A DNA stretch of 64,000 bases. Origin: Pseudomonadota bacterium. GTDB lineage: Bacteria; Desulfobacterota; Binatia; Binatales; Binataceae. A program made the translations under genes and the position numbers. The stretch lies in NCBI GenBank assembly GCA_021325025.1, contig JAJPHZ010000016.1, forward strand, positions 372,001-436,000. The letters are read 5' to 3'. Shown here piece by piece: positions 9,401 to 18,044 of this stretch. The notes beneath the pieces are model-generated. The model was not told the origin of the DNA. It did not search any database and worked only from the letters and a program-made list of their open reading frames with translations. The stretch's first letter is position 1. Each line of letters starts with the position of its first letter.

Positions 9401-9609
9401 GCGGAATCAATGCCGCCCATCCGTTTCCTTTCTCCTCAGTCGTAACTGGCGGCGTGATGGGTCTGCACCTGCAGGCGGGCGACACGATCTACGTGCCGCC
9501 CGACGTTCAGACTTTTATCAAGACGCAATATGCACTCAGCATCTCGACCATCGTAGCCAACGCTGCGCAGAGCCTGGCGATTGTAGCGATTATGGCGCGT
9601 ACCCTGTAG
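6439..9609 (+). CDS. giant Wza-like polysaccharide export protein with six SLBB domains
   Basis: An outer-membrane or periplasmic exporter component of about 1,056 residues. After a signal-like hydrophobic segment (about 12-34) comes an Ala/Pro/Gly-rich repeat region (GGYAAP-type units, about 40-175). A helical segment follows, then the Poly_export domain (VIGPGDQLNIYMWGR, VDRDGSVEVSGIEPLQV). Six SLBB-type beta-grasp repeats are recognisable by G-V-xP motifs: GAVNQPGSY, GDVQRPAIY, GNVRRPGEF, GEVQLPGRY, GEVMRPGTY and GSVNEPSSI. Classical Wza has about 380 residues and two SLBB domains, so this belongs to the extended-SLBB type. The ATG at 6439 overlaps the stop of the transglycosylase gene. 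The C-terminus has a hydrophobic helix. Confidence 0.88.
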   Translation: MRARVIEGIGRFCAAWAALAATILLSAIVVNAQTGSAAGPATTGGSSTGSTSGGYAAPGTAAGSSAPAAPGGYAAPGGYAAPSGYAAPGSYGAPAVGAPSAGYAPLSGYSAPAAPAPPGVPGAGIYGAPASTGPVTYGAPAAVPLGAPAPAPLGAPPAGATIGTTAPASATPSGNTPSFPNGISVSNLSSAAAKASPAEINAAMQALGISPSEAIQIQQQIASGVISPQEAQSLCAHLAASNLNPSLIQSAAGTIGLSAAQLQQIQGCMPGSGGQAGAAGSAPVISQNGVPVQVSGGAAPLPASTGPLSLIEQNYGQLDLQLPPPNPSPISLGQFGYSIFASSVSSFAPVANFPVGPDYVIGPGDQLNIYMWGRLNQSSTVTVDRDGSVEVSGIEPLQVGGLTFEQAKKLIEGRVSQISNVNVHVTMGPLRTIQVLVVGAVNQPGSYTISPMSRVSNALIAAGGVAKIGSLREVELRRGNKVVKRIDYYNLLLRGDNSDDVFLQTNDVVFVPPIGPVVGVVGDVQRPAIYELHRNSADIQAAIKLAAGTSPFADTERVQVERVDRHRRLIVLDVPYGELGRQRFALHDGDLVKVFHMLTMHRDVVQLTGNVRRPGEFQWRPDMRISDLVALGGGVAEHTSFKYAVLRRMMYPTLRQRVIQVNLQQAMFGDPHNPANLELEPLDELDIYNEDALRQAPEVQITGEVQLPGRYKLNPGMRLSDLVNAAGGLKNDADFSKIQVDRTEIVDGSKTRFVRLYANLHKTAGHPLDDPLLMKDDQVYVTVATGWHPPWTVTVSGEVMRPGTYPIHRNERLSDLLLSCGGFTSGAFPKGIVFTRQSVQQVEQQRLQQSIQQLSQGLAQFSMFEAATASSGHGGSMSDMGMMANLQNLLIQAQGQQATGRMVVHVDDLNDLTTSPDDVVLQDGDSVTIPPVPASVNVLGSVNEPSSITAQPGWTVRDYLYRAGGPTPYADKDLIMVVKADGSVITQGGINAAHPFPFSSVVTGGVMGLHLQAGDTIYVPPDVQTFIKTQYALSISTIVANAAQSLAIVAIMARTL

Positions 9610-9658
9610 CGGCTTTCCCTCTACAGGGCGAGTTACCGCGGTGGTTTTCAAGGTCAGA

Positions 9659-11365
9659 ATGCGGCTTACATCGCCACCGATATTCGCGATCTTAGTATTG
9701 GCCACCGCCTTGGACTCGGCCGCGTATGCCTCCACGTACGTGGTATACATCCCCATGGACAGTCCGATTTACACCGAACTGGACACACTCAACAGCCTCG
9801 GGATGCTCGAGACCTACCTGTCGGAGGTAAAGCCGATTTCGCGCGTGGAGGCCGCGCGTCTGACCCTGGAAGCCGAACGCCTCATCAGCCAACGCGAGGG
9901 CGCGCCGTCGCCCGCTCTGCCGCTGGCCAGGGAGATGATTGCGGACCTGCGCGCCGAACTGGCGGAAGAGATCGGATGGCTAGAGAACGACGCCGAAGAC
10001 GACCAGCCCACGATGCTGAAGCCGATCGAGCGGATTGAGGTCCAGTATGTGTACTCGGCCGGACAGCGGCGGGGCTTCGGTCCCTTCGATAACCAGGGCG
10101 AACAGCTCTACGCCACCGAGGCGACCCCGCTGCTGCCAAACAACGACGATTTGCCGACCTCCATCGGCAGCAACGAAGTGTTCCGCACTTCCGGATGGGC
10201 GGGGTTAAAGGGATTTTTCACCCTTTACGGCGAAGGAGCAGTCGCGGGGCCTATCACCCGCTCGCCCCAGGGAGTGGACCACTCAACCAGGGACCGCGTC
10301 AGCTTGCTGCGCGGCGAGGCGGTCGCGGACTTCGGCAACGCCGCGATTTCCTTCGGCGAGCACGAGATGTATTGGGGTACCGGTCACTTCGGCTCCCTGT
10401 CCGAGGGGGATAACGCGCGTCCGTTTCCCGCCCTGCGCGTGGCGAACGTGCACCCTTCTTACCTGCCGGGATTCCTGCGCTACCTGGGACCGATGCGCTA
10501 CGAAGTATTCTTCGGGCAGTTGGACCACTATCGGCCCTTCGAGCAGCCACCGGGATTGCGCACCAGATCGTTCCCATACCCTTGGCTTTCGGGTCAGATA
10601 GTTGTATTCAAGCCGCTGTCCACCTTTGAGATCGGGATCACCCATGTCATCATGTTCGGCGGCAGCGGCAACGACAATTACAGTTGGATGGGCTTTTTCG
10701 GCCGCGCCACCGGCATTTCGCCCGGCAATCCGGCCTCCGGCAATACCAACTCGCAGGCCGGGTTTACGACCAAGTTCTATTTGCCTCGCCTGCGCAATTC
10801 GTATCTGTACCTGGATGTCCTGGGAGAAGACAACCTGACCTCCGAGGTGCCGAAAATCGGGGGCGCGCTCCCTTTTGCGGCGGTTTCCTACCAGGGGGGA
10901 ATCTTTGTGCCGCGCGTGACGGCGGACGGGCTGACGACCGCGCGCCTGGAGTTCCTCGACACCTCGCAGCGCTACGGGTTTCACAGCGACTCGCTTTATT
11001 GGGCCTACAAGGATCGCCTGATGGGCAACCCGATCGGACCCAACGCATTTCAAATCAACGTGGGCGTCGGACGATGGCTTTCACGCTCGCTGAAAATGGA
11101 TGTAGACTACTTCCATACCGAACGCGACCCCGAAATCACCAACGGCGGCGGCAATACCGAATTCAGCAACGGCATGTCAATCGACCTCCTACGCCTACCC
11201 CAGCCGGAAATATCGCTAAGGGATAGCCTGGTTGGCGTGAACCTATACACTGCCCTCGAATGGGTGAACAATCTCAACACGGCCCCCGGAGTCAACGCCC
11301 TTCGAGCGGTCGCTCAGCTGTCTGTCAGCGTCGACCCCGCTTCGTCAACGTGGCGCTTTCATTGA
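9659..11365 (+). CDS. capsule assembly Wzi-family outer-membrane protein
   Basis: About 568 residues with a signal peptide (about residues 1-24, ending SAAYA). A helical lead-in containing DTLNSLGMLETYLSEVKPISRVEAARL is typical of the Wzi family's S-layer-like/EF-hand-like N-terminus. A long beta-strand-rich region with alternating aromatic residues and a C-terminal beta strand ending WRFH fits an outer-membrane beta barrel. Wzi homologues anchor or organise capsular polysaccharide at the cell surface. The ATG at 9659 has AAGG upstream; GTG at 9641 is an alternative. It lies 49 bases after the export gene, on the same strand. Confidence 0.82.
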   Translation: MRLTSPPIFAILVLATALDSAAYASTYVVYIPMDSPIYTELDTLNSLGMLETYLSEVKPISRVEAARLTLEAERLISQREGAPSPALPLAREMIADLRAELAEEIGWLENDAEDDQPTMLKPIERIEVQYVYSAGQRRGFGPFDNQGEQLYATEATPLLPNNDDLPTSIGSNEVFRTSGWAGLKGFFTLYGEGAVAGPITRSPQGVDHSTRDRVSLLRGEAVADFGNAAISFGEHEMYWGTGHFGSLSEGDNARPFPALRVANVHPSYLPGFLRYLGPMRYEVFFGQLDHYRPFEQPPGLRTRSFPYPWLSGQIVVFKPLSTFEIGITHVIMFGGSGNDNYSWMGFFGRATGISPGNPASGNTNSQAGFTTKFYLPRLRNSYLYLDVLGEDNLTSEVPKIGGALPFAAVSYQGGIFVPRVTADGLTTARLEFLDTSQRYGFHSDSLYWAYKDRLMGNPIGPNAFQINVGVGRWLSRSLKMDVDYFHTERDPEITNGGGNTEFSNGMSIDLLRLPQPEISLRDSLVGVNLYTALEWVNNLNTAPGVNALRAVAQLSVSVDPASSTWRFH

Positions 11366-11489
11366 CGCGATTTGAGCTCGGCGCCGTTCCGAGGCGACAC
11401 GCCCTATACGGGGAGGCCCTCGTCAGCTGTGTTGAAGACCAACGCCTCACGCACATATGAGCGTTTGCATCGCCAAAACGGGATAGCTC

Positions 11490-12566
11490 ATGAAGCAAAC
11501 TAATGGAAAGGATCTTGATGTCCTAACGAACGAACATCTGTACACACAGACTCCACCCAACCAAGCAGAATTCGAGTTACGGTCTTTCCGGCATTGGCTG
11601 ATAATCAAGCCTTGGAGAAGACATATCACGTACGCGACGTTAATCGGTGTCTGTGTCACATTCGTAACGTGCAAATTTGTCCTCGACAGATGGTATCAGG
11701 CCTCTGCGATCATCCGCCCTGCCTCCCAGCAAGGCTGGGTTTCGCCGCTGGCGATGATGCTCAGTTCATCGTTTTCTTTCAGCCAAACGCTCAGTAGCGT
11801 AATTGGTAATTCCACTGGGCTGTCGAGTCAGACTCCGTCCGACGCCGCCGAATACATGGACATAGTACAGAGCTACGACTTCTCAGTGAATTTAATCGAG
11901 CGACACCATCTGGTGCCGATTCTCGAGAAACCCCTCAAGGCTCGAATCCGGCGCCGTCTAAAGCCGCTTCTTGCACGCATCTGGCCAAACAGTGTCGGCC
12001 CCCAGGCTGATCTTTGGCACTGGTACCAGGACCTGCAGGACCGGTTCTCGATCGATTATGATGACAAGCAAGGCAACCTCACACTAACGTTCTTGGACCT
12101 TGACCGTACCACAGCACGGGAAATCCTGGGTTTCTACATAGACGATTTGCGAGATAAAATTCGCCAGCGTACGATTCAGGAAACCCAAGCGGCAGTGCAG
12201 TCTCTTCAGGAGCAATATCGAGCCACCTCGGATGCGCTGCTACAACAACAACTTGCAACGACCATCGCGGGGGAGATTCAGCAGGAGTCAGCAGCCGAGG
12301 CAGAGGCGGATTTTGCCTTTTCTTTAACTGAGCCTCCATTTACCTCGATCAAAGTATATGAGCCAAAGGCTGTCCTTTTCTGCTTGCTTGCGGCACTTCT
12401 CATTCCCATTGGCGCAGTGGCCTGGCTCGAATTCTACGCGAACGTTTACGCTCCGTTCCGTAAAGCTGACATTTTGTTCGAACAGCAATTTGCCAAGCGT
12501 CTTAACGGCGAGACGCTAATAGGGGACCGGATGTCGCGTCACGATTTGGGAGCAGCGCGACTCTGA
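11490..12566 (+). CDS. Wzz-like polysaccharide chain-length/co-polymerase protein
   Basis: A 358-residue inner-membrane protein with the polysaccharide co-polymerase topology. There is one transmembrane helix near residues 47-68, a large periplasmic region with a coiled-coil helix (QETQAAVQSLQEQYRATSDALL), and a second helix near 300-322 followed by a short cytoplasmic tail. A Pro-containing segment precedes the second helix as in Wzz. It has no C-terminal tyrosine-kinase domain, so a separate kinase, or none, is used. It would set chain length during Wzx/Wzy polymerisation. It begins the part of the locus with lower GC and more varied codon use. Confidence 0.78.
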   Translation: MKQTNGKDLDVLTNEHLYTQTPPNQAEFELRSFRHWLIIKPWRRHITYATLIGVCVTFVTCKFVLDRWYQASAIIRPASQQGWVSPLAMMLSSSFSFSQTLSSVIGNSTGLSSQTPSDAAEYMDIVQSYDFSVNLIERHHLVPILEKPLKARIRRRLKPLLARIWPNSVGPQADLWHWYQDLQDRFSIDYDDKQGNLTLTFLDLDRTTAREILGFYIDDLRDKIRQRTIQETQAAVQSLQEQYRATSDALLQQQLATTIAGEIQQESAAEAEADFAFSLTEPPFTSIKVYEPKAVLFCLLAALLIPIGAVAWLEFYANVYAPFRKADILFEQQFAKRLNGETLIGDRMSRHDLGAARL

Positions 12567-12723
12567 AAAAAAGTCCCTCCGGTCACTTGTCGGGATGCCA
12601 TCCGCTGGCTGCACTCTTATGGCATCAAGGCTAACGAGAAGCGAAAATAATGTTGAACCCTTGACGAGAATACTGAGGCAGCGAGGGCAGGGTTCAGACC
12701 GAAGATCCTCTTTGGAGTGAAGC

Positions 12724-13443
12724 TTGGTGAGTAAGGCCCGGAGTTGCATGCGGGAAGCGATCTTTCTTCCACCGCGGTATAAAGGGTGGCGGCGTTCCTT
12801 TGATGACTTGGTAGCGGAGAAGCTTACGCCAGGCTGTGCGGTGCTGGATGTCGGTGCAGGTTGCAACCCGACGCTGCCCCCACATCGGCGTGCGAGGGTC
12901 AAACATTATGCCGCGCTTGACCGCTCGGCTATTGAGCTGGCTAAGGCTCCTAAGGGATCGTACGATGAGACGTGGCAGTCGGATATCGTATCGCGCTGTG
13001 CAGGCCTTGAGAATCGTTTCGACTTGGTGGTGAGTTGGCAGGTGCTGGAGCATGTAAAGCCGCTGCGCTCAGCGATTGACAACATAAGAAGCTATTTGCG
13101 GCCGGGCGGATGCTTCATCGCTAGTCTTTCAGGAGCGTTCTCCGTTTATGCCCTAATCAATCGCCTTGTCCCGGCACGCTTCGGTGTCTGGGCGATGTAC
13201 AGGTTCCTCGCCCGCGATCCCCAAACGGTTTTTCCAGCTTATTATGATCGGTGCTGGCACAGTGCTCTGCACGAGCTAATGAAGCAATGGAGCATTTGGG
13301 AGATTCGCCCATTTTATAATGGCGCCATGTACTTCAATTTTTCGCCGGTACTTCGCAAGTTGTATCTGCGTTATGAAGAATGGGCGCTGACGACCGGGCG
13401 TGTTAATCTCGCAACACACTATCTGATTTATTCGATCAAGTGA
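12724..13443 (+). CDS. class I SAM-dependent methyltransferase
   Basis: A 239-residue methyltransferase of the Methyltransf_11 type. Motif I is VLDVGAGCNP (about 40-49), an acidic residue follows at ALDRS, and motif IV lies in DLVVSWQVLEHV. A post-motif LRPGGCFIASLSG strand is also present. It probably methylates a sugar or lipid-linked intermediate during polysaccharide synthesis; the acceptor cannot be read from sequence. GGAG at 12714-12717 supports TTG at 12724 or GTG at 12727. It sits between chain-length and flippase genes. Confidence 0.78.
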   Translation: MVSKARSCMREAIFLPPRYKGWRRSFDDLVAEKLTPGCAVLDVGAGCNPTLPPHRRARVKHYAALDRSAIELAKAPKGSYDETWQSDIVSRCAGLENRFDLVVSWQVLEHVKPLRSAIDNIRSYLRPGGCFIASLSGAFSVYALINRLVPARFGVWAMYRFLARDPQTVFPAYYDRCWHSALHELMKQWSIWEIRPFYNGAMYFNFSPVLRKLYLRYEEWALTTGRVNLATHYLIYSIK

Positions 13444-13482
13444 TTGCATCTTCGACACTCGGCCTGAATCACCCTTATAAGC

Positions 13483-14835
13483 GTGGCGTCGTTCGCGTAT
13501 AGAGCGTGGGATTGGGCCTCCGGTAGTCTGCTGGTGAGGTCTTTGTTGTCGACGCTTAGCGGCGGTTCGGCCTCCAAGTTGGCGATGCTGATCACGACTC
13601 TGGCCGCGGCGCGCGGCTTGGAGCCCATGGCCTTCGGGCTGTACTCAGGGTTTGGAGCGACGGCGATGCTGTCGTCATTCTGCTGGGATCTCGGAGTGTC
13701 GCCGGTCGTGGCCCGTGAGATTGCGTCGGGGCGGATTGGCATTGACGATGCGCTGAGACAAGGGGCAGGGTTGCGAGTGTGGACCCTTCCGTTGTGGTTC
13801 GCTGGCTTTGTGAGTGGCGCCGCCATCCTGAATCGAGGCGCTTACATCCCTCTGAGCGTGATAGGAGCATTCGCAGCGGCTTCCTTATTTTACGGGGCCA
13901 GTATGCTGCTCTGTTCGATATTGCGCGGAGCCCTACGCTTCGCCCTTGCGGAACTCGTAGTCGCAATGGGCCGGAGTGCGACCGCTGTGATTTCTATCAG
14001 TGGGTTATGGTACATGAGGGGGTTTCACGGGCTCCGATTCTTCGCAGCCGCGGTTCTTTTGGGAGACTCACTTGCGTTTTTTGCCGCACTGTTCCTTGTA
14101 GCCGCGGCGCGCTCCAGACCGGTCGCCGCAGTTGCCTCCGGAACCGCACGTATTGACCTACGATCGGCAGCCCCGTTCGCCGCGAACTCTATGATGGTAC
14201 TGGCGTATAACCGTTTCGATGTAGTTGTAGTGGCCGCGCTGTCTTCGACGCAGGAGCTCGCCCTATATGCGCCGGCCTCACGTTTTCAGGATGCGTTACA
14301 ACTTATTCCTGGTTCGGTCCTTGCCATCGGACTGCCAATCATGTCGCGATTGTGGCACCAACCGAACGGCTCTGCAGCCGTGCGGCGAACCATTCGCAAC
14401 CTCGTTGTTGGGGCAATGCTCATTACCCTTCCAATCAGTATCGCGTCGTTGGCGCTGACTCCGTGGCTTCTAGTTGCGGTCTTGGGGCCAGCGTATATTG
14501 GGGCCACTTGTGCCACCAGGATTCTAATTTGCTCGCTCCTTTTCAACGCCATTTCGATACCGTTTATCTCGGCACTCGCCGCTACAGGCCATGCGTCTGA
14601 TACCACAAAGGTCGTGGGTCTGGCGTTCCTAGTTGCGCTCGGCGGCCACCTCATGCTCGATACACGGCTGGGCGCGACAGGCGGTGCGATAGCATCATTG
14701 TTGCGGGATCCTGCAGCGACCCTAGCAGCGGTGTTCTTTGCCAGACGCGCCGGTTTGTGTGGAGGCGTTGCGCCGACCCATCGAGTTGAAACCGCCTCCG
14801 TCGTGCTCTCAGCCGATCCCCGGGAAAGTGTGTGA
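13483..14835 (+). CDS. Wzx-type oligosaccharide flippase
   Basis: A 450-residue, very hydrophobic protein with about 12-14 predicted membrane segments, in the MOP (polysaccharide biosynthesis) superfamily. The N-terminal LLSTLSGGSASKLAMLITTLAAARGLEPMAFGLYS is the characteristic first helix pair. A DVVVVAALSSTQELALYAPASRFQDAL segment matches the central conserved region. It would flip undecaprenyl-diphosphate-linked repeat units across the inner membrane. The start is GTG; the polymerase gene follows 14 bases later. Confidence 0.83.
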   Translation: MASFAYRAWDWASGSLLVRSLLSTLSGGSASKLAMLITTLAAARGLEPMAFGLYSGFGATAMLSSFCWDLGVSPVVAREIASGRIGIDDALRQGAGLRVWTLPLWFAGFVSGAAILNRGAYIPLSVIGAFAAASLFYGASMLLCSILRGALRFALAELVVAMGRSATAVISISGLWYMRGFHGLRFFAAAVLLGDSLAFFAALFLVAAARSRPVAAVASGTARIDLRSAAPFAANSMMVLAYNRFDVVVVAALSSTQELALYAPASRFQDALQLIPGSVLAIGLPIMSRLWHQPNGSAAVRRTIRNLVVGAMLITLPISIASLALTPWLLVAVLGPAYIGATCATRILICSLLFNAISIPFISALAATGHASDTTKVVGLAFLVALGGHLMLDTRLGATGGAIASLLRDPAATLAAVFFARRAGLCGGVAPTHRVETASVVLSADPRESV

Positions 14836-14849
14836 TGTCCAAGTAGCGG

Positions 14850-16343
14850 ATGCGCGAAGTGTCTCACCAGATAACGGTCTTCGACCGCAGTAGACCGCCC
14901 CGGTCTGCCATAGTTACATCAGGTGCGCTCATCGTGCTTCTCGTTCTGTTCATCGCTTTGGATAACCAGGACCCAAGGCCGCCGATATGGGTAGCTTTGA
15001 TCATCATTTGTCTGAGCGCATTACGGATGATTTTGAGGCCTATGCGGGATCATGGGCATTATCTCAAGATAGCTCACTTGCGTGGCATTGAGGATCAAGG
15101 ACAGAGTGCAATAAGCGAAGATAGCAAGCGATTCGCGCTTGCCCGCTTTCTCTACTATTTAGGTATGCTGACGGTCACCCAGACGGTCCTGAGAAAAGGC
15201 GGCTTTGCGGTGTCAGATTGGATCTTCCTGGCATCGGTGGTCGCGACAGTAGTCGAAGGGAGAAGAGAGAGACAAGTGCCCGGCGCCGCGAGCCGCGCTC
15301 TGAGTGTGGGAGTCGTACTACTGTTGGCCGGCGGCATTCTCTCCTCCGCTAATGCAAGGGATCCGGTCTCATCATATCTACAAGTTCTGAAATATTTCTA
15401 CGTTGTATGCATTTGGCTATGGCTGGGAAGCCTCACGTTGAGGAATGTCGCTCAAGTGCGAACCGCGTTATGCTGTTGGATCATCTCCGCAGCGATTTCC
15501 GGGCTCGCCGGAATCGCCGAGGTTGTGTTTCCTTTTGGGGCCGCCGCTAGAGCGCTTGCTGGAGGCGGAAGGGCAATTGGCTTGACTGAACATGCGAATG
15601 AATTAGGAATGGTGGAGGCAATGGCGCTCCTTCCGGCGCTGGTAATGTTAGGGGATTCTCGAGGATTCCTGAAGAAATTGGTTTGGGCGGCGCTCGGCCT
15701 CTTCATTGTAGGCGGGCTCATTCTGTCGGTGTCAGTGAGCGCCTTGACGGGTCTTCTAGTGGCCAGCACACTCTGGATGATCGGCTTATCTCGACCGACT
15801 ACGATAAAGAAGCGCTATCTGGTCACGATGCTAGTGCTCGTCATCACATCCACCGGGTTCGCGATTAGGTTCCAAAGCGTTCATAGGCTACCGAACATCT
15901 ACGAGCGTCTCGAAAGCCTCCGGCAGAGGTCGGGTGGCGGGTATACTGTTGGCACACGATTGCGAACTTATCGGGCAGCCTGGGAAAGGATCGGCAATGA
16001 CCCGTTCGTTGGGGTCGGGCTTGACGAAAAGAGCGCTCGGGCGGCGGACAACTGGGAGGTTCACAACATGCTTCTGCTCCAATGGTACGAAGGAGGTATT
16101 CTATCCTTCCTTGGCATAACTATCATTGTCTATGCAGTCTGGTCCCTTACCTGGATGTCATTGGTGAGATCAGATAATTATGTGGCTTTCCGCATCTCAC
16201 TAGCGTTGTATCTTTCTTTCATCGCCTTCTTCATTTATGCTATGACGACACCAGAGTCCCGGCATCGCGACGCGTGGTTGTTCGCCGCTCTTCCCGTCGC
16301 GATGGAGGCCGTGAGGAGGCGCCTTACGCCTGAGTGTGCGTAG
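14850..16343 (+). CDS. O-antigen/exopolysaccharide polymerase (Wzy/O-antigen ligase family)
   Basis: A 497-residue integral membrane protein with about 11-12 hydrophobic helices. A large periplasmic loop contains TRLRTYRAAWERIGNDPFVGVGLD, followed by NWEVHNMLLLQWYEGG, the conserved Arg/His-containing signature of the Wzy_C/O-antigen ligase (PF04932) family. It polymerises flipped repeat units on the periplasmic face. Its place directly after the flippase fits the Wzx/Wzy pathway. It overlaps the longest possible form of the next gene by 10 bases, but that gene more likely starts at 16412. Confidence 0.8.
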   Translation: MREVSHQITVFDRSRPPRSAIVTSGALIVLLVLFIALDNQDPRPPIWVALIIICLSALRMILRPMRDHGHYLKIAHLRGIEDQGQSAISEDSKRFALARFLYYLGMLTVTQTVLRKGGFAVSDWIFLASVVATVVEGRRERQVPGAASRALSVGVVLLLAGGILSSANARDPVSSYLQVLKYFYVVCIWLWLGSLTLRNVAQVRTALCCWIISAAISGLAGIAEVVFPFGAAARALAGGGRAIGLTEHANELGMVEAMALLPALVMLGDSRGFLKKLVWAALGLFIVGGLILSVSVSALTGLLVASTLWMIGLSRPTTIKKRYLVTMLVLVITSTGFAIRFQSVHRLPNIYERLESLRQRSGGGYTVGTRLRTYRAAWERIGNDPFVGVGLDEKSARAADNWEVHNMLLLQWYEGGILSFLGITIIVYAVWSLTWMSLVRSDNYVAFRISLALYLSFIAFFIYAMTTPESRHRDAWLFAALPVAMEAVRRRLTPECA

Positions 16344-16411
16344 GAGGCAGACGCGGCAATCAAGGGGGAGTGCTTGACATCTCCCAAAATCGCCACAGTA
16401 CTTTTGACTCC

Positions 16412-17362
16412 ATGGAAATCCTACGACGTTTATTCCTCAGTGCGATAATATTTGTTTGTCTTCCAGGTAAAGGGGTGTGTGTCAGCGGTCCACCTCCGCA
16501 GGCTGCAGCCGTGGGCTATTTCACGAACACGTTCTCTAGCAATTTTACGCCATCCACAGTCGATTTGTCGAACACCCGCAGGCTAGGGTTCAAGTGGTAT
16601 CTGTGGCAATTTTTCGGGCAAAGAACCACCAATCGAAGGACTCTTGAGTTTAACCCGGACGGCAGCGTTAGTCTTTTCGGCGACAATAACAGCCGAGGGG
16701 GTAATCTCGCCACGGCTGCACCGGGCAAGAACTCGTCTAAATTCGTGGGAACCGCCTTTGGCGGTGGTGGATACTTTGAGGGCATCCTGAAGTTCAATCC
16801 CAAAAGCGTGGTGCGTCGTAAAGGTTGGCCAGCGTACTGGTCCGTGGCCCTTGAGCATCTAGTGGCATTGCAAAGCGTGCGCTGGTTCGGCCAAGGGGAG
16901 GGCTTCGAGCATTTCATTGAGCCGGATTTCTTTGAATACGACATGCCCGGCGGGGGAAATCAGTACGGCGGCGCAATCCATGAGTGGTATGGTATCTATA
17001 ATAAGACCTGTGCGCACTTTTGCGATATCCTGATTCCCAACTACCGGCGAGTAGTTCCAGAGAATACGGACTTCAACCAGTTTCACAAGTACGGTTTCTT
17101 GTGGGTGCGCGCCACCCCGAGCCGACGGGGCTATGCAGAATATTATTTTGATGACCATCGTGTCGGAGCTCGAACCGTCTGGGTTCAGTTCAAGGATCAG
17201 CCGCCGCCCAGTGTAGCTCGTTCGGTGAGTCCGTGGAGCTTTGGTATAATCGACCGGCAACATCTCGTTCTGGTCTTGGGTAGCGGGCCTGGAGAGCCTA
17301 TGACAGTTCGTAGCGTGAACGTGTGGCAATACTCAAGCTCGGAGGATATGAGTGGATTCTGA
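16412..17362 (+). CDS. secreted GH16-like glycoside hydrolase or transglycosylase
   Basis: A 316-residue precursor with a signal peptide (about residues 1-26) and a concanavalin-like beta-sandwich domain. The motif EPDFFE (Glu170, Asp172, Glu175) fits the GH16 catalytic pattern E-x-D-x-x-E. A downstream FHKYGFLWVRATPSRRGYAEYYFDDH strand pair is also typical (Trp, Tyr and the FDD segment). Such enzymes in polysaccharide loci trim or remodel the polymer after export. The ATG at 16412 is preferred because it puts the signal peptide at the N-terminus; GTG at 16334 would add 26 unlikely residues. Confidence 0.68.
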   Translation: MEILRRLFLSAIIFVCLPGKGVCVSGPPPQAAAVGYFTNTFSSNFTPSTVDLSNTRRLGFKWYLWQFFGQRTTNRRTLEFNPDGSVSLFGDNNSRGGNLATAAPGKNSSKFVGTAFGGGGYFEGILKFNPKSVVRRKGWPAYWSVALEHLVALQSVRWFGQGEGFEHFIEPDFFEYDMPGGGNQYGGAIHEWYGIYNKTCAHFCDILIPNYRRVVPENTDFNQFHKYGFLWVRATPSRRGYAEYYFDDHRVGARTVWVQFKDQPPPSVARSVSPWSFGIIDRQHLVLVLGSGPGEPMTVRSVNVWQYSSSEDMSGF

Positions 17363-17426
17363 ATGCTGTGCCCCACGAGATCCTGGGCTCTGCGCCGCTT
17401 GAGAGCTGATTGCGAGGGCAGCAAAA

Positions 17427-18044
17427 GTGCAGAATGGCGAAAGTAGGATCGTAAACTTTGGCTGCGGCCCACATCCGACGGCGAACTGCATCAACATAGA
17501 CGGTAGCCCGACGGTTTTGCTTGCGCACCTTCCGCTGCCCGCGCGATTTTTCGGTCCACGGTCGCACTTCGTAGCCGCTGTACGAACATTTAATATTCGA
17601 TACTGTAATGTTAGGCGACTGGCCTTTCCGGAGAGTTCCCTCGATGGCTTTTTTGCGGAGCACGTCCTTGAGCACCTTTCGCGGAAGGTCTGCATACGTC
17701 TGCTTAAAGGTGTTCTTTGCTGGCTTAAACCGGCCGGGGTGCTCAGGGTAGTGCTGCCCGACCTTCGACGGCTCGCAGAGGGTTATGTCTCGAACCAATT
17801 GGACGCCGACGAGTTTGTGACTCGAACTCGTCTCGTTCCCACAAATCCCGCATTCGGTAGTCGTTTTGGATACAACCGGCATCTTTGGATGTACGACGCC
17901 CAGAGCTTTATGGCGCTCCTCCGTGAGATCGGATTTCGCAACGTGGAAGAGACTGCGGTGGGAAGAAGTCGGCTGAACAGTCTGGCCAGTCTGGATCGCG
18001 TGTCCCGGAAGAACGAAAGTTTCTACGTTGAAGCAGAGAAGTAG
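17427..18044 (+). CDS. SAM-dependent methyltransferase-like protein
   Basis: A 205-residue protein starting with IVNFGCGPHPTANCINIDGS, a motif I/motif II pattern seen in small methyltransferases of glycan clusters. SLDGFFAEHVLEHLSRKVCIRLL and a LKPAGVLRVVLPDLRRL segment follow. The conserved Glu-His-Val-Leu-Glu-His stretch is the usual motif IV region. The substrate is unknown; methylation of a sugar residue is inferred from the neighbours. The start is GTG. Its last 17 bases overlap the TTG start of the glycosyltransferase, suggesting coupling. Confidence 0.7.
   Translation: MQNGESRIVNFGCGPHPTANCINIDGSPTVLLAHLPLPARFFGPRSHFVAAVRTFNIRYCNVRRLAFPESSLDGFFAEHVLEHLSRKVCIRLLKGVLCWLKPAGVLRVVLPDLRRLAEGYVSNQLDADEFVTRTRLVPTNPAFGSRFGYNRHLWMYDAQSFMALLREIGFRNVEETAVGRSRLNSLASLDRVSRKNESFYVEAEK

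Noticed and set aside
7912-9420. A 502-codon minus-strand open frame
   Set aside because: It lies wholly inside the SLBB export gene and is the mirror frame of GC-rich coding DNA; its composition is His/Arg/Val-rich with no motifs.
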